DNA of 64,000 nt. Source: Kaistia geumhonensis (GTDB taxonomy: Bacteria > Pseudomonadota > Alphaproteobacteria > Rhizobiales > Kaistiaceae). Position numbers and translations under genes: made by a program. Shown one piece after another: positions 33,709-42,985 of the stretch. The stretch spans positions 2,294,001-2,358,000 of the forward strand of contig NZ_JAUSWJ010000001.1 in the NCBI RefSeq assembly GCF_030815145.1, in the 5' to 3' direction. Under the pieces are notes generated by a model, which was given only the letters and a program-made list of their open reading frames with translations, did no database searches and was not told the DNA's origin. Position 1 is the stretch's first letter; every line of letters begins with the position of its first letter.

Positions 33709-35558
33709 GCGACATCGACGCTGTCCATCCGTCGCCGCAGCAGCCGATCATTCGCGTCTCGGGACTGAGAGTGGAGTTCGAGACCGACGACGGTGTCGTC
33801 GCCGGCGTCAAGGATGTCAGTTTCGAGATCGCACCCGGCGAGACGCTCTGCGTCGTCGGCGAGAGCGGCTCGGGCAAGTCGGTGACCTCGCTTTCCATCC
33901 TGCGGCTGATCGAGTTCGGTGGCGGGCGCATCGCCGGCGGCTTGCTCGAATTCGCCCGCGAGAGCGGAGAGATCATCGACCTCGCCTCGGCCAGCCCGGA
34001 TGTGATGCAGTCGATCCGCGGCAACGAGATCGGCATGATCTTCCAGGAGCCGATGACCTCGCTGAACCCCGTGTTCACGATCGAGCGCCAGCTCACGGAC
34101 GGGCTGCGCCGCCATCGCGGCCTCGCCGGCGAGGATGTGCGCAGGCGGGCGCTCGAACTCCTGCGCGAGGTGCGCATACCCGAGCCGGAACGACGGCTCT
34201 CGCAATATCCGCACGAACTCTCCGGCGGCATGCGCCAGCGCATCGTCATCGCAATGGCGATGGCCTGCCGGCCGCGCCTGCTCATCGCCGACGAACCGAC
34301 CACGGCCCTCGACGTCACCATCCAGGCCGAGATCCTCGGGCTCATCGACCGGCTGAAGCGCGAGAACGGCATGGCGGTGCTGTTCATCACCCATGACATG
34401 GCGGTGGTGGCGCAGATGGCCGACCGCGTCGTGGTGATGTATCGCGGCGACGTCGTCGAGGAGGGGCCGGTCACGCGCATCTTCGCAGCGCCGCGCGAGC
34501 CCTATACCAGGGCTCTGCTCGCCGCCGTGCCGCGACTTGGCGAGATGCACGGCACGGACGGGCCGGAGCCGATGCGCATTCTGGGCGATGCCCCGCCGGC
34601 GCCGGCCCCGCCACGGTCCGAACCCTCGACGAAAGGCGGACCGCTGCTCGATGTCCGCCATCTGACGACGCGCTTTCCTGTCAAGGGCGGATTGCTGCGG
34701 CGGACGATCGCCGAGGTGCATGCGGTCGAGGATGTGAGCTTCTCGCTCGCCCGCGGCGAGACCCTGTCGCTGGTCGGCGAATCGGGTTGCGGCAAGTCGA
34801 CCTGCGGGCGAACGATCCTCCGCCTCATTGAGGCCAATTCCGGCGATATCCAGCTCGACGGATGGAATGTGCGCGGGCTCGGGAGGCTCGACCTGCAACG
34901 CGCACGGCGCGACATGCAGATGGTGTTCCAGGACCCGTTCGCCTCGCTCAATCCCTATCGGCGGCTCATCGACCAGGTGGCCGAGCCGCTGGTCAATTTC
35001 GGTCTTGCCTCCGGCAGCGAGATCACCGACTGCGTCGCGCATCTCTTCGACCGGGTCGAGCTGCCGAGAAGCTTCCTGCGCCGCTTCCCGCACGAGCTTT
35101 CCGGTGGCCAGCGCCAGCGCGTCGCCATCGCCCGCGCGCTCGCGCCGAGCCCGAAGCTGATCGTGGCCGACGAGAGCGTCTCGGCGCTCGACGTCTCCGT
35201 TCAGGCGCAGGTCCTCAACCTCCTGATGGAACTGCAGGCCGATCTCGGCCTCTCCTTCCTCTTCATCAGTCACGACATGGCCGTGGTCGAACGCGTCTCG
35301 CACAATGTGGCGGTGATGTATCTCGGCCGAATAGTCGAGATCGGCCCGCGCGCCGCCGTCTTCGGCAATCCGCGCCATGCCTATACGCGATCGCTGCTCG
35401 ATGCGGTGCCGATCGCCGACCCCGCCCGCCGGCGGACGCATGACGACCGCAGCTTCCGCCCACTGTCATCGCCGATCTTCCCGCTCGGCGCCGACATCCA
35501 GCCTTCCATCTATGACGAGGTCGCCCCCGGCCATCTCGTCCTCAAGTCGGCGGCCTGA
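33705..35558 (+). CDS. Fused DppD-DppF-type ABC ATPase (GsiA-like)
   Basis: 617 residues with two full peptide-class ATPase domains. Domain 1: Walker A GESGSGKSV (about residue 55), LSGGMRQRIVIAMAMA, Walker B LLIADEPTTALD. Domain 2: Walker A GESGCGKST (about 360), LSGGQRQRVAIARAL, Walker B LIVADESVSALD, where Glu-Ser replaces the common Glu-Pro. The single-chain layout matches glutathione/dipeptide importers such as GsiA. Completes the importer of the operon. Confidence 0.93.
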   Translation: MSDIDAVHPSPQQPIIRVSGLRVEFETDDGVVAGVKDVSFEIAPGETLCVVGESGSGKSVTSLSILRLIEFGGGRIAGGLLEFARESGEIIDLASASPDVMQSIRGNEIGMIFQEPMTSLNPVFTIERQLTDGLRRHRGLAGEDVRRRALELLREVRIPEPERRLSQYPHELSGGMRQRIVIAMAMACRPRLLIADEPTTALDVTIQAEILGLIDRLKRENGMAVLFITHDMAVVAQMADRVVVMYRGDVVEEGPVTRIFAAPREPYTRALLAAVPRLGEMHGTDGPEPMRILGDAPPAPAPPRSEPSTKGGPLLDVRHLTTRFPVKGGLLRRTIAEVHAVEDVSFSLARGETLSLVGESGCGKSTCGRTILRLIEANSGDIQLDGWNVRGLGRLDLQRARRDMQMVFQDPFASLNPYRRLIDQVAEPLVNFGLASGSEITDCVAHLFDRVELPRSFLRRFPHELSGGQRQRVAIARALAPSPKLIVADESVSALDVSVQAQVLNLLMELQADLGLSFLFISHDMAVVERVSHNVAVMYLGRIVEIGPRAAVFGNPRHAYTRSLLDAVPIADPARRRTHDDRSFRPLSSPIFPLGADIQPSIYDEVAPGHLVLKSAA

Positions 35559-35577
35559 CCGCCGGGAGACATGTGAC

Positions 35578-36756
35578 ATGCCGATCTTCAACCGCATCGC
35601 CGACTTCCACGCCGACATGACCGAGTGGCGTCGTGACCTGCACAGCCATCCCGAGCTCGCGCTGGAGGAATTCCGCACCAGCGGCGTCATCCAGGAGAAG
35701 CTCAGGGAATTCGGCGTCGACGAGGTCGTCACCGGTATCGCGCAGACCGGCGTCGTCGGCGTCATCCGCGGGCGCGGCGCCGGCGGCGCCATCGGCCTGC
35801 GCGCCGACATCGACGCGCTGCCGATCCACGAGGAGACGGGCCTTCCCTATGCCTCGACCGAGCGCGGCAAGATGCATGCCTGCGGCCATGACGGCCACAC
35901 GGCGATGCTGCTCGGCGCGGCGCGCTATCTCGCCGAGACGCGCAATTTCGACGGTACGGTCTATGTCATCTTCCAGCCGGCCGAGGAGCTTCATGGCGGC
36001 GGCGGCATGATGGTGCGCGAGGGCCTCTTCGAGCGCTTCCCGATGGATTACGTCTTCGGCATGCACAACTGGCCGAAGGCACCGGCCGGCACCTTCCTGT
36101 GGCGCGTCGGACCGACCATGGCGGCGGTCGCCCAGTTCGTGATCACAATTCGCGGTCGCGGCGCGCACGGAGCGCAGCCGCATGACGGCACCGATCCCGT
36201 CGTCGTCGCCGGTGCGCTCATCCAGGCCTTGCAGAGCGTCGTCGCCCGCAATGTCGGTCCGCTCGAAAGCGCCGTCGTGACGATCGGCGAGATCCATGGC
36301 GGCGGCGCGTTCAACGTCATTCCTGAGACGGTCATGCTGCGCGGGACCACGCGCTGGTTCGATCCGGCCATCGGCGACACCGTTGAGCAGGCGATGCGCC
36401 GCATCGTCCACGCCACGGCCGAAGCCTATGGCGCGAGCGGCGAACTCGTCTATGACCGCATGTATCCTGCAACGATCAACGACGAGGCGGCGACGGGCCT
36501 CGCCCGCCGCGCGGCCGAGGCGGTCGCGGGTTCGCGCGCTGTCGCCGAGCTGGCGCAGCCCACGATGGGCGGAGAAGACTTTTCCTTCATGCTGAACGCC
36601 AAGCAGGGCAGCTACATCATGCTCGGCAGCGCTCGGCGCGAGGACGAGCCACAGCTCCACCATCCGCTCTATGATTTCAACGACGAGGTTCTGCCGGTCG
36701 GAGCGAGCTACTGGGCAACGCTCGCAGAGCAGCTGCTCCCGCGCAAAGCGACTTGA
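35578..36756 (+). CDS. M20-family amidohydrolase (hippurate/IAA-amino-acid hydrolase type)
   Basis: 392 residues. WRRDLHSHPEL near the N-terminus, the metal-binding HACGHDGHTA (about 100-109), catalytic FQPAEE (about 134-139), the dimerisation domain with GRGAHGAQPH, and GGEDFSFML near the C-terminus. These enzymes cleave N-acyl amino acids. The ATG at 35578 (GGGAGA upstream) is 19 bases after the importer ATPase, so it likely degrades what the importer brings in. Confidence 0.9.
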   Translation: MPIFNRIADFHADMTEWRRDLHSHPELALEEFRTSGVIQEKLREFGVDEVVTGIAQTGVVGVIRGRGAGGAIGLRADIDALPIHEETGLPYASTERGKMHACGHDGHTAMLLGAARYLAETRNFDGTVYVIFQPAEELHGGGGMMVREGLFERFPMDYVFGMHNWPKAPAGTFLWRVGPTMAAVAQFVITIRGRGAHGAQPHDGTDPVVVAGALIQALQSVVARNVGPLESAVVTIGEIHGGGAFNVIPETVMLRGTTRWFDPAIGDTVEQAMRRIVHATAEAYGASGELVYDRMYPATINDEAATGLARRAAEAVAGSRAVAELAQPTMGGEDFSFMLNAKQGSYIMLGSARREDEPQLHHPLYDFNDEVLPVGASYWATLAEQLLPRKAT

Positions 36757-36774
36757 GGCGCCGCCCGCCGGGCG

Positions 36775-37077
36775 TCAGCGCCGCCAGGAGCCCGGCGCCG
36801 CGTCGAGGCCGCCCCTGACGTCGATGGCGGAGACGGCGTCGTTCTGCGCCGCGCCGCCGGGGAAACCGAGATCGAGCACGCGGCCGTCGTCGGTGAAGAG
36901 CTGGACGCCCTTGCGGCCGGTCAGGCGCTGCGATCCGGCGGGAACCCGCACCTCGCCTGTCCCGACGACGCTCGTCGGGCTGCGGACGAAGCCGTCGATG
37001 TCATAGGTCGCGCGGACGATCTTCTCGCCGTTGCATCTGAGCTCGCCGCTGCCGGACATCCGGCCGAGATAGCGCAT
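36775..37077 (-). CDS. Hypothetical protein, 100 residues, beta-rich
   Basis: No family recognised. Sequence MRYLGRMSGSGELRCNGEK then a pattern of alternating hydrophobic and polar residues suggests a small all-beta fold; RATYDIDGF and VRVPAGSQRLTG are notable pieces. No signal peptide or membrane helix. The ATG at 37077 follows AGGAG with seven-base spacing, which favours a real gene. It converges with the M20 gene (18 bases between stops) and lies downstream, in the same direction, of two other small genes. Confidence 0.6.
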   Translation of the reverse strand: MRYLGRMSGSGELRCNGEKIVRATYDIDGFVRSPTSVVGTGEVRVPAGSQRLTGRKGVQLFTDDGRVLDLGFPGGAAQNDAVSAIDVRGGLDAAPGSWRR

Positions 37078-37184
37078 GGTTGGACTCCTGAATGGGTGCC
37101 GGGTGGCGCCGGGTCCGCACGATCCCTTGCACATGCACGCCCTGGCCGCCCTCTCGCACGAGGCGCGACGCCGAAGCTCCGGCG

Positions 37185-37445
37185 TCAGGCGCTGCGGTCG
37201 GCCGAGATGGCAGCGTCGAGTTCGGCCGGATCGACCTCGATCACTTCCCGGCTGTGGCCGGAGGCCGCGATCGCCGGCAGATGCAGCAGCGTGGCCTTCC
37301 TCTGGAAAGCGAGGAAGGAGAGGCCGTGAATCTCTTCCTCGTCGATGACGAGGCGGTAGGTCCCGGCCGGCATGACGCCCTCGATCGCCGACAGGCGGAA
37401 CGGATGCGCGAAGGCGACCGTCGTTTCCGTGGTGCGGGCGGTCAT
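37185..37445 (-). CDS. Hypothetical protein, 86 residues
   Basis: No family recognised. MTARTTETTVAFAHPFRLSAIEGVMPAGTYRLVIDEEEI indicates a beta-hairpin start with a compact acidic middle and an acidic tail (VIEVDPAELDAAIS). The composition is that of a soluble, folded protein; no signal peptide. It lies between two other small genes on the minus strand, downstream of the type I secretion genes. Similar small proteins occur next to many rhizobial genes of unknown role, but I assign no function. Confidence 0.6.
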   Translation of the reverse strand: MTARTTETTVAFAHPFRLSAIEGVMPAGTYRLVIDEEEIHGLSFLAFQRKATLLHLPAIAASGHSREVIEVDPAELDAAISADRSA

Positions 37446-37452
37446 CGGCGTC

Positions 37453-37680
37453 TCAATGCCTCTTCTTCGGCATGCCGACGGGGGTCAGCATCCCCTTTGT
37501 GAGCAGGCTCGGCGTCGTCGCCCCTGCTGCCGCGGCGGCAGGCTTGGCAGCCTTCGGCTTGCGGACTTCGCGATTGCTGGTCTTCTGGCCCTTGGCGATC
37601 ACGGCCTCCTGATGTTCGATTTGCACTCGGCAATAATAATCGACCGCAAAACTGACGGCCGCGACAATTCTCTCCATCAT
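37453..37680 (-). CDS. Hypothetical small basic protein, 75 residues
   Basis: Starts MMERIVAAVSFAVDYYCRVQIEH, a possible amphipathic helix, followed by a Lys/Ala/Pro-rich tail (KPKAAKPAAAAA) ending in KKRH. No family recognised; the tail resembles disordered nucleic-acid- or membrane-associated tails. An upstream TTG could extend it by two codons. It is the first gene of the small-gene trio and follows an AT-rich stretch of 136 bases, a likely promoter. Confidence 0.5.
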   Translation of the reverse strand: MMERIVAAVSFAVDYYCRVQIEHQEAVIAKGQKTSNREVRKPKAAKPAAAAAGATTPSLLTKGMLTPVGMPKKRH

Positions 37681-37816
37681 CTTCAAGAGATAATTCTTTT
37701 CCGAGATCTACAAATGCTCTCTCGACACACTCTTTACAACGAAATTCGACACGCCCGATAAATTACTTGCAATCGGGATCTGGTCGCCGCCGAAGCCGGC
37801 ATGGCCGACTCCGTTG

Positions 37817-39223
37817 TCAGGGTTCGCGGATGGCGCTGTCGAGACCTCGCAGGATCGGGTAGAGGAAATAGGACATCACGGTCCGCTGGCCGACCTTGAT
37901 CTCGGACGAGACCGACATGCCCGGCAGCAGCGAAACCGGCGCTCCGTCGACCCTAAGCTGGTTTTCCGACAGCGCGATGCGCGCACGAAAATAGGGCAAT
38001 GACGACTGGCCGGCCGCCGCTTCCTGCTGGCTCGGGGCAAATGCGTCGCGGCTGATGGTGCGCACCGATCCGGTCGCCGTCCCGTATTTCTGGAATGGAT
38101 AGGCGTCGAACTTGACCCTCACGGCATCGCCCGCCTTGATGCGGCCGATGTCGCGCGCGTCGATGGACACCTCGGCCTCGAGCGGCACGTTGAGCGGCAC
38201 GAGCGTGACGATCGGCTCGGCCTCGCGGACCACCGAGCCGATCGAGCGCTGGGCAAGATCCAGCACGACCGCATCGGCCGGCGCCGTCAGGGCGATGAGA
38301 TTGCGGCGGAGCGTCATCTTCTTGAGCTCCTCGTCGACCGTGTCGCGCTGGTTGCGGACCTCGACCAGGCTTTCCATGGTCGTGCGGCGAAGATCGTCGA
38401 TGAAGGCCTGCCGGTCCGCCTTGAGCTTGGCGAGGAGATGCGTTTCCTGCGCGCGCTTGCCATGCAGGGCCACGATGGTCGCATCGACGTCGAGACGCGA
38501 ATCGCGAGAGCTGAGGAGGTTGAGCAGCGAGCCGAACTCCTTCTTGTAGAGGGTATCGCGCGCCGCCTCGATGAGCTTCAGGTTCTCCCGCCGCTCCAGG
38601 AGGATCGCCTCCTGCTCGGTGCCCGACTGGAGGGCGGCCTCCTGGCCCGCGATCTGCTGATCGAAGTTCTGCAGCTGGGAGAGCCGGAAGGCGCGTCGCT
38701 GTCCGAAGAGTTCCACCTGCAGCAATTCGTCAGGCGTGCCCCCGGCCGAAAGACCATAATCGTCGCCGCGGATCTCAGCTTCCATCCGCTTCACCTGCGC
38801 ATCGAAGGCGCGGAACTTCGCTGCGAGCTGATCGACGTCGGACTGGCTGAAGGTCGCGTCGAGCCGCGCCAGGGTCTGCCCCGCGCGAACGGTCTCGCCG
38901 ATGGCGACGTCGATCGAGCGGATGATCGAGGTCTCGAGCGGCTGGACGACGATGGTCGGCTTGGTGGTGACGAGCTTGCCCTGGGCGACCACGACTTCGT
39001 CGACCGAGGCGAACGACGCCCAGAGCACCGCCGAGCCGAGCAGCGCCAGGATGCCGAAAAGCGTGATGCGTGCGATGCGCGGCGGGTCGCGTGCCTCGAG
39101 TTCCAGCGCCTCGGACTGAAACTCGGCGATGACGGCGCGATGCCGCTGCAACGGCACGACGGCCGGGCGGCGCTCGGGCGGGACCGGCTCGCTGTCTTCC
39201 GTCGATCGCACATTGGCGTTCAT
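37817..39223 (-). CDS. Type I secretion membrane-fusion protein (HlyD/PrtE family)
   Basis: 468 residues: cytoplasmic N-terminus (about 55), one membrane helix (IARITLFGILALLGSAVLWASFASV, about 50-74), a lipoyl-type barrel half (VVAQGKLVTTKPTIVVQPLETSIIRS), a long alpha-hairpin (about 120-300) and the C-terminal barrel (LIALTAPADAVVLDLAQRSIG onwards). This is the HlyD architecture for type I export. The ATG overlaps the transporter gene stop (ATGA). No outer-membrane TolC-like gene is in the window; it is usually encoded elsewhere. Confidence 0.92.
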   Translation of the reverse strand: MNANVRSTEDSEPVPPERRPAVVPLQRHRAVIAEFQSEALELEARDPPRIARITLFGILALLGSAVLWASFASVDEVVVAQGKLVTTKPTIVVQPLETSIIRSIDVAIGETVRAGQTLARLDATFSQSDVDQLAAKFRAFDAQVKRMEAEIRGDDYGLSAGGTPDELLQVELFGQRRAFRLSQLQNFDQQIAGQEAALQSGTEQEAILLERRENLKLIEAARDTLYKKEFGSLLNLLSSRDSRLDVDATIVALHGKRAQETHLLAKLKADRQAFIDDLRRTTMESLVEVRNQRDTVDEELKKMTLRRNLIALTAPADAVVLDLAQRSIGSVVREAEPIVTLVPLNVPLEAEVSIDARDIGRIKAGDAVRVKFDAYPFQKYGTATGSVRTISRDAFAPSQQEAAAGQSSLPYFRARIALSENQLRVDGAPVSLLPGMSVSSEIKVGQRTVMSYFLYPILRGLDSAIREP

Positions 39224-41364
39224 GCGACCTGCCTCGTCTGCTGGGACCAGAGATGGCGATAGGTCGGGCAGCGCGCGACAAGGGTGTCGTGGCGGCCGAG
39301 ATCGGCGACACGGCCACGTTCGATCACGAGAATGGCGTCGGCATCGGTCAGGGTCGAAAGCCGGTGCGAGACGATGATCACCGTTCGTCCCTCGGCGATG
39401 CGCCGGAGGTTCTGGCGAATGATCGCTTCGCTGTCGGGGTCGAGCGCACTCGTCGCCTCGTCGAGGATGAGCAGGCGCGGATTGGTGATCAACGCGCGGG
39501 CGATCGCGAGCCGCTGCTTCTGGCCGCCGGACAGGTTCGAGGCATTCTCCTCGAGCATGGTCTCGAGGCCGCGCGGCAGTCGCTCGATGAACTCGTCGGC
39601 CCCGGCGATGCGGGCCGCCTCGGCGATGTCCTCGATGCTCGCATCGGGCTTTGCCGCCGCGATGTTGTCGCGCACCGAGCCGCGAAACAGGAAGCTGTCC
39701 TGGAGGACGACGCCGATGCTCTTGCGCAGGTGAACGAGGTCGAGCTCGCGGCTGTCATAGCCGTCGATGCGGACGAGCCCCTGCTGGAGCGTGTAGAGGC
39801 CCTGGATGAGCCGCGTGACGGTGGTCTTGCCCGAGCCGCTCTTGCCGACGATGCCGAAGACCGATCCGGCCGGAACGGTGAACGAGACGTCGTCGAGCGC
39901 CGGTGCCCCATCCGGCCCATAGCGGAACGACACATTGGAGAACTCGACGCGACCCGCCAGACGCGGCTGCAGCCCCCGCCCCCGGCCGAAATGCTCGCGG
40001 CGCTGGTTCATGATCTCGCCCAGCATGCGGACGGACAGCGCCACGTCCTGGTATTCGTGCACCATGGTGACGATCTGGACCAGCGGCCCGGATACGCGCC
40101 CCGCCAGCATGTTGAAGGCCACCAGGGCGCCGATCGTCATGCTGCCGTCGAAGACATCGAGGGCGCCGAGGCCGATGATCGCGACGCTCATCAGCTTCTC
40201 GAGGAGCCCGGTGACCGCCTGCGCGATCGTCGAGATCGTCTCGACCCTAAAGCGCACCGAAACCGACTGCGCCGAACCGTCGCCCCAGACACGGCGCTGG
40301 CGTGGCTCGAGCGCGAGCGACTTGACCGTACGCATGCCATGCACGGTCTCGACGAGTTGGGCCTGGCGCTCGCCCTCCGCCTCGTAGAGGGCCTTCAGTC
40401 GCCGGCGGAAGGGACCGACCAGCGTGAGCACGACGAGTCCGACCAGAGCCGTGAAGCCGAGGACGACGAGGGTCAGCTTGACGCTGTAGAGCATGAGGAT
40501 CGGCAGGAAGACGAACAGCGACAGCCCATCCAGGAACGTCAGGAACAAGCGACCCGTGAGGAACTCGCGGATGCGCCCGACCTGCTGCATGTGCTTGACG
40601 AGAACGCCGGCCGATGTCTGCTCGAACAGCGCGATCGGCAGGTCGAGCAGGTGGCCGAAGGTCCGCGTCGCGACACGGATGTCGATCTTGTTGGTGGCGT
40701 AGAGCAGCAGATAGCGGCGCAGGAACGTGAACGCAGCGTCGAAGACCAGCGCCGCTCCGACGCCGATCGTGAGCACCGTCAGCGTGGCATAGCTCTGATG
40801 CACCAGCACCTTGTCGATGACGATCTGGAAGAAGATCGGCGTCGCCAGTCCGAGGGCGTAAAGCACGATCGCGGCGAGCGCCACGTCGCGAAACAGCCTG
40901 CGCTGCAGGACGATCTCGGGTATGAACCAGCGAAGCCCGAAGGGCTGGTTCTCATCGAGAAGCCCGTGCGATCGCTTGACGAGGATGGCGGTGCCGTCCC
41001 AGACCCGGGCGAGCCGCGCCTGATCGAGCAGCAGCATCTCCGGCCGGACCGCGAGTGGATCAAGGACGCGGACGAGCGTCTCGTCCTTTCCCTCCACGAT
41101 CCCCGCAATGACCACCCAGTTGCCGTTCTCCAGCCGGGCCAGGACCGGATAGGCCGCGCCGAGCTTCGTCAGGGCGCCCCAGTTCAGCGGCGTATGCTTC
41201 GCGCGGAGGCCAGCATCCTTCGCCATGCGGAGCAACTGCCGCGCCGCGACCGGCGACCCGTCAAGGGCGTGATCGTGCATCAACCTCTCGGGCGAGAGGT
41301 CGACACCGTGATGACGGGCGACGAGCGCCAGGCATTGAAGCCCGGTATGAGGGGTGCCGGCCAT
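39220..41364 (-). CDS. Type I secretion ABC transporter with C39-like domain (HlyB-type)
   Basis: 714 residues: an N-terminal peptidase C39-like domain (residues 1-135), membrane helices (about 160-430) and an ATPase with Walker A GKSGSGKTT, Q-loop VLQDSFLFRGSVRDN, signature NLSGGQKQRLAIARAL, Walker B LLILDEATSALD. In the C39-like part the position of the catalytic Cys appears to be Thr7 (PHTGLQC), as in HlyB where it is Tyr, so it should bind rather than cleave its cargo. Such exporters send large RTX-like or repeat proteins out in one step. Together with the HlyD-like gene it is the likely exporter of the 1954-residue protein upstream. Confidence 0.92.
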   Translation of the reverse strand: MAGTPHTGLQCLALVARHHGVDLSPERLMHDHALDGSPVAARQLLRMAKDAGLRAKHTPLNWGALTKLGAAYPVLARLENGNWVVIAGIVEGKDETLVRVLDPLAVRPEMLLLDQARLARVWDGTAILVKRSHGLLDENQPFGLRWFIPEIVLQRRLFRDVALAAIVLYALGLATPIFFQIVIDKVLVHQSYATLTVLTIGVGAALVFDAAFTFLRRYLLLYATNKIDIRVATRTFGHLLDLPIALFEQTSAGVLVKHMQQVGRIREFLTGRLFLTFLDGLSLFVFLPILMLYSVKLTLVVLGFTALVGLVVLTLVGPFRRRLKALYEAEGERQAQLVETVHGMRTVKSLALEPRQRRVWGDGSAQSVSVRFRVETISTIAQAVTGLLEKLMSVAIIGLGALDVFDGSMTIGALVAFNMLAGRVSGPLVQIVTMVHEYQDVALSVRMLGEIMNQRREHFGRGRGLQPRLAGRVEFSNVSFRYGPDGAPALDDVSFTVPAGSVFGIVGKSGSGKTTVTRLIQGLYTLQQGLVRIDGYDSRELDLVHLRKSIGVVLQDSFLFRGSVRDNIAAAKPDASIEDIAEAARIAGADEFIERLPRGLETMLEENASNLSGGQKQRLAIARALITNPRLLILDEATSALDPDSEAIIRQNLRRIAEGRTVIIVSHRLSTLTDADAILVIERGRVADLGRHDTLVARCPTYRHLWSQQTRQVA

Positions 41365-41392
41365 GATCTGCCCTCAACAGGGTGGCCGCGCG

Positions 41393-41701
41393 TCAGTTGA
41401 AGTTGGGCGAGACATTGGCGGCTGCGGCCGCATCCCGGCGGTTCTCGGCCACCGGCGGTTTCGGCAGATCCGCGATCCGGCGGATGGCACCAGCCTCGAC
41501 CAGGCCGTTCAGCGCCTTCTGCATCAGATCCATCGAATTGGCGAAGGCGTCGACCGGCATGATCACGCGCTGGCGAAAGACCGCCTTCGGATTGTTGTTT
41601 CCGTCGCGCTCGGCAGGAGAAAGGCTCACGAAGTCGATGCGCACGATCGAGCCGGTGATGGTGATCTCGCCGACACCGTCGGCATAGAGTTCGTCAGACA
41701 T
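41393..41701 (-). CDS. Conserved small protein of type I secretion loci, 102 residues
   Basis: MSDELYADGVGEITITGSIVRIDFVSLSP start, soluble, no signal peptide; I recall similar short proteins next to type I secretion genes in other rhizobia but know no function. The middle (QRVIMPVDAFANSMDLMQKALNGLVEAGAI, about 45-74) forms likely amphipathic helices. A very good ribosome binding site (GAGGAGA) precedes the ATG at 41701. It sits 28 bases ahead of the exporter gene, and its position suggests a role in export or cargo handling. Confidence 0.75.
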   Translation of the reverse strand: MSDELYADGVGEITITGSIVRIDFVSLSPAERDGNNNPKAVFRQRVIMPVDAFANSMDLMQKALNGLVEAGAIRRIADLPKPPVAENRRDAAAAANVSPNFN

Positions 41702-41753
41702 GGCACTCTCCTCGGATGAAACTCGGAAACGGGAACGGGCGGCAGCCGCTCGA

Positions 41754-42977
41754 TCAGGCATGCGCCGTCGCCTGCCAGGGCGGGAACGGGTCGACGAGAT
41801 GGGAAGCGGACGCCGGATCGAAGCCGGTCTCGGGGCCGACGAGGGCGGCGTCGAGCTCAGCGCGCAGCGCCGCCTCGTCGAGGCCCGCGCCGATGAACAC
41901 CAGCTCCTGACGGCGGTCGCCCCACTCCGCGCTCCAATGGCGGTCGATCAAGGCGCGGAATGCCGGGCTCGCGGGCCAGAGGGCGCGCGGCACGGCCGCC
42001 CACCAGAAGCCCTTCGGATCGACGCGGCGCTGCGCGCCGGCAATCGAGAGAAGACCGATCTCGTTCGGGCGCGTCGCCAGCCAGAAATGGCCCTTGGCGC
42101 GCAGAAGGCCGGGCCAGTTCCTGTCGAGCGCGGCGTTGAGGCGGGCCGGATCGAAGGGACGTCGCGCCCGATAGACGAAGCTGCGGATGCCATATTCCTC
42201 CGTCTCGGGCACATGAGCGTCGGCGCCGAAGAGTTCCTTGTGCCAGCGGGGATGGCGCGCCGCCCTGACGTCATCGAAAAGGCCCGTATCGAGCACGGCG
42301 CCCGCCGACAGACGGCCGAAATCCGTTTCGATGACGCGCGCATCGGCATTGAGCGCGGCAATGATGCGGCGGATGGCGGCGCGGTCCGCCGCGCTCGCCG
42401 AGGAAACCTTGTTCACGACCACGATGTCGGCGAACTCGACCTGTTCGACGAGGAGATCGGTGAGGCTACGGGCATCGTCGGCGTCGCGGCGTTCTCCCCG
42501 GTCGGCGAGCCGGTCGCCGCTGCCATAGAGGGCGAGGAAATTCGCGGCATCCACCACCGTGACCATGGTATCGAGCCGCGCGATGTCCGCGAGTGCCGCG
42601 CCGGCCTGGTCGCGAAACGAGAACGTCGCCGCGATCGGCAGCGGCTCGGCAATTCCCGTTCCCTCGATCAGCAGATAGTCGAAACGGCCCTCGTCCGCGA
42701 GGCGGCGAACCTCGCCGAGCAGATCGTCGCGCAAAGTGCAGCAGATGCAGCCATTCGACAGCTCGACCAGCGTCTCCTCCGTGCGCGACAGGTTACCGCC
42801 GTCGCGGACGAGGTCCGCATCGATGTTGACCTCGCTCATGTCGTTGACGATGACCGCGACGCGCAGCCCGTCGCGGTTGCCGAGCACATGATTGAGGAGC
42901 GTGGTCTTGCCCGACCCGAGAAATCCGGTGAGGACCGTGACGGGCAGCCGATCGTCCTGAGCGAGGAGGCGCGCCAT
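41754..42977 (-). CDS. COG0523 GTPase (CobW/ZNG1-type metal chaperone)
   Basis: 407 residues. Walker [11 protein letters not shown] (about residue 18), the metal-binding NGCICCTL motif (Cys residues about 75-78), Walker B-like region [10 protein letters not shown], and the guanine specificity motif NKVS in place of NKxD. The CobW C-terminal domain follows ([13 protein letters not shown], then WW and PRALW pieces), close to the ZigA branch. These GTPases deliver zinc or another metal to client enzymes. It lies nine bases after the stop of the giant secreted-protein gene, inside the same transcript as the secretion genes, which is unusual. Confidence 0.88.
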   Translation of the reverse strand: MARLLAQDDRLPVTVLTGFLGSGKTTLLNHVLGNRDGLRVAVIVNDMSEVNIDADLVRDGGNLSRTEETLVELSNGCICCTLRDDLLGEVRRLADEGRFDYLLIEGTGIAEPLPIAATFSFRDQAGAALADIARLDTMVTVVDAANFLALYGSGDRLADRGERRDADDARSLTDLLVEQVEFADIVVVNKVSSASAADRAAIRRIIAALNADARVIETDFGRLSAGAVLDTGLFDDVRAARHPRWHKELFGADAHVPETEEYGIRSFVYRARRPFDPARLNAALDRNWPGLLRAKGHFWLATRPNEIGLLSIAGAQRRVDPKGFWWAAVPRALWPASPAFRALIDRHWSAEWGDRRQELVFIGAGLDEAALRAELDAALVGPETGFDPASASHLVDPFPPWQATAHA

Positions 42978-42985
42978 GCCCTTGC

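Noticed and set aside
39220-41364. Exporter as a bacteriocin-processing peptidase transporter
   Set aside because: The catalytic cysteine position of the C39 domain is Thr7 and no double-glycine leader peptide gene is nearby.
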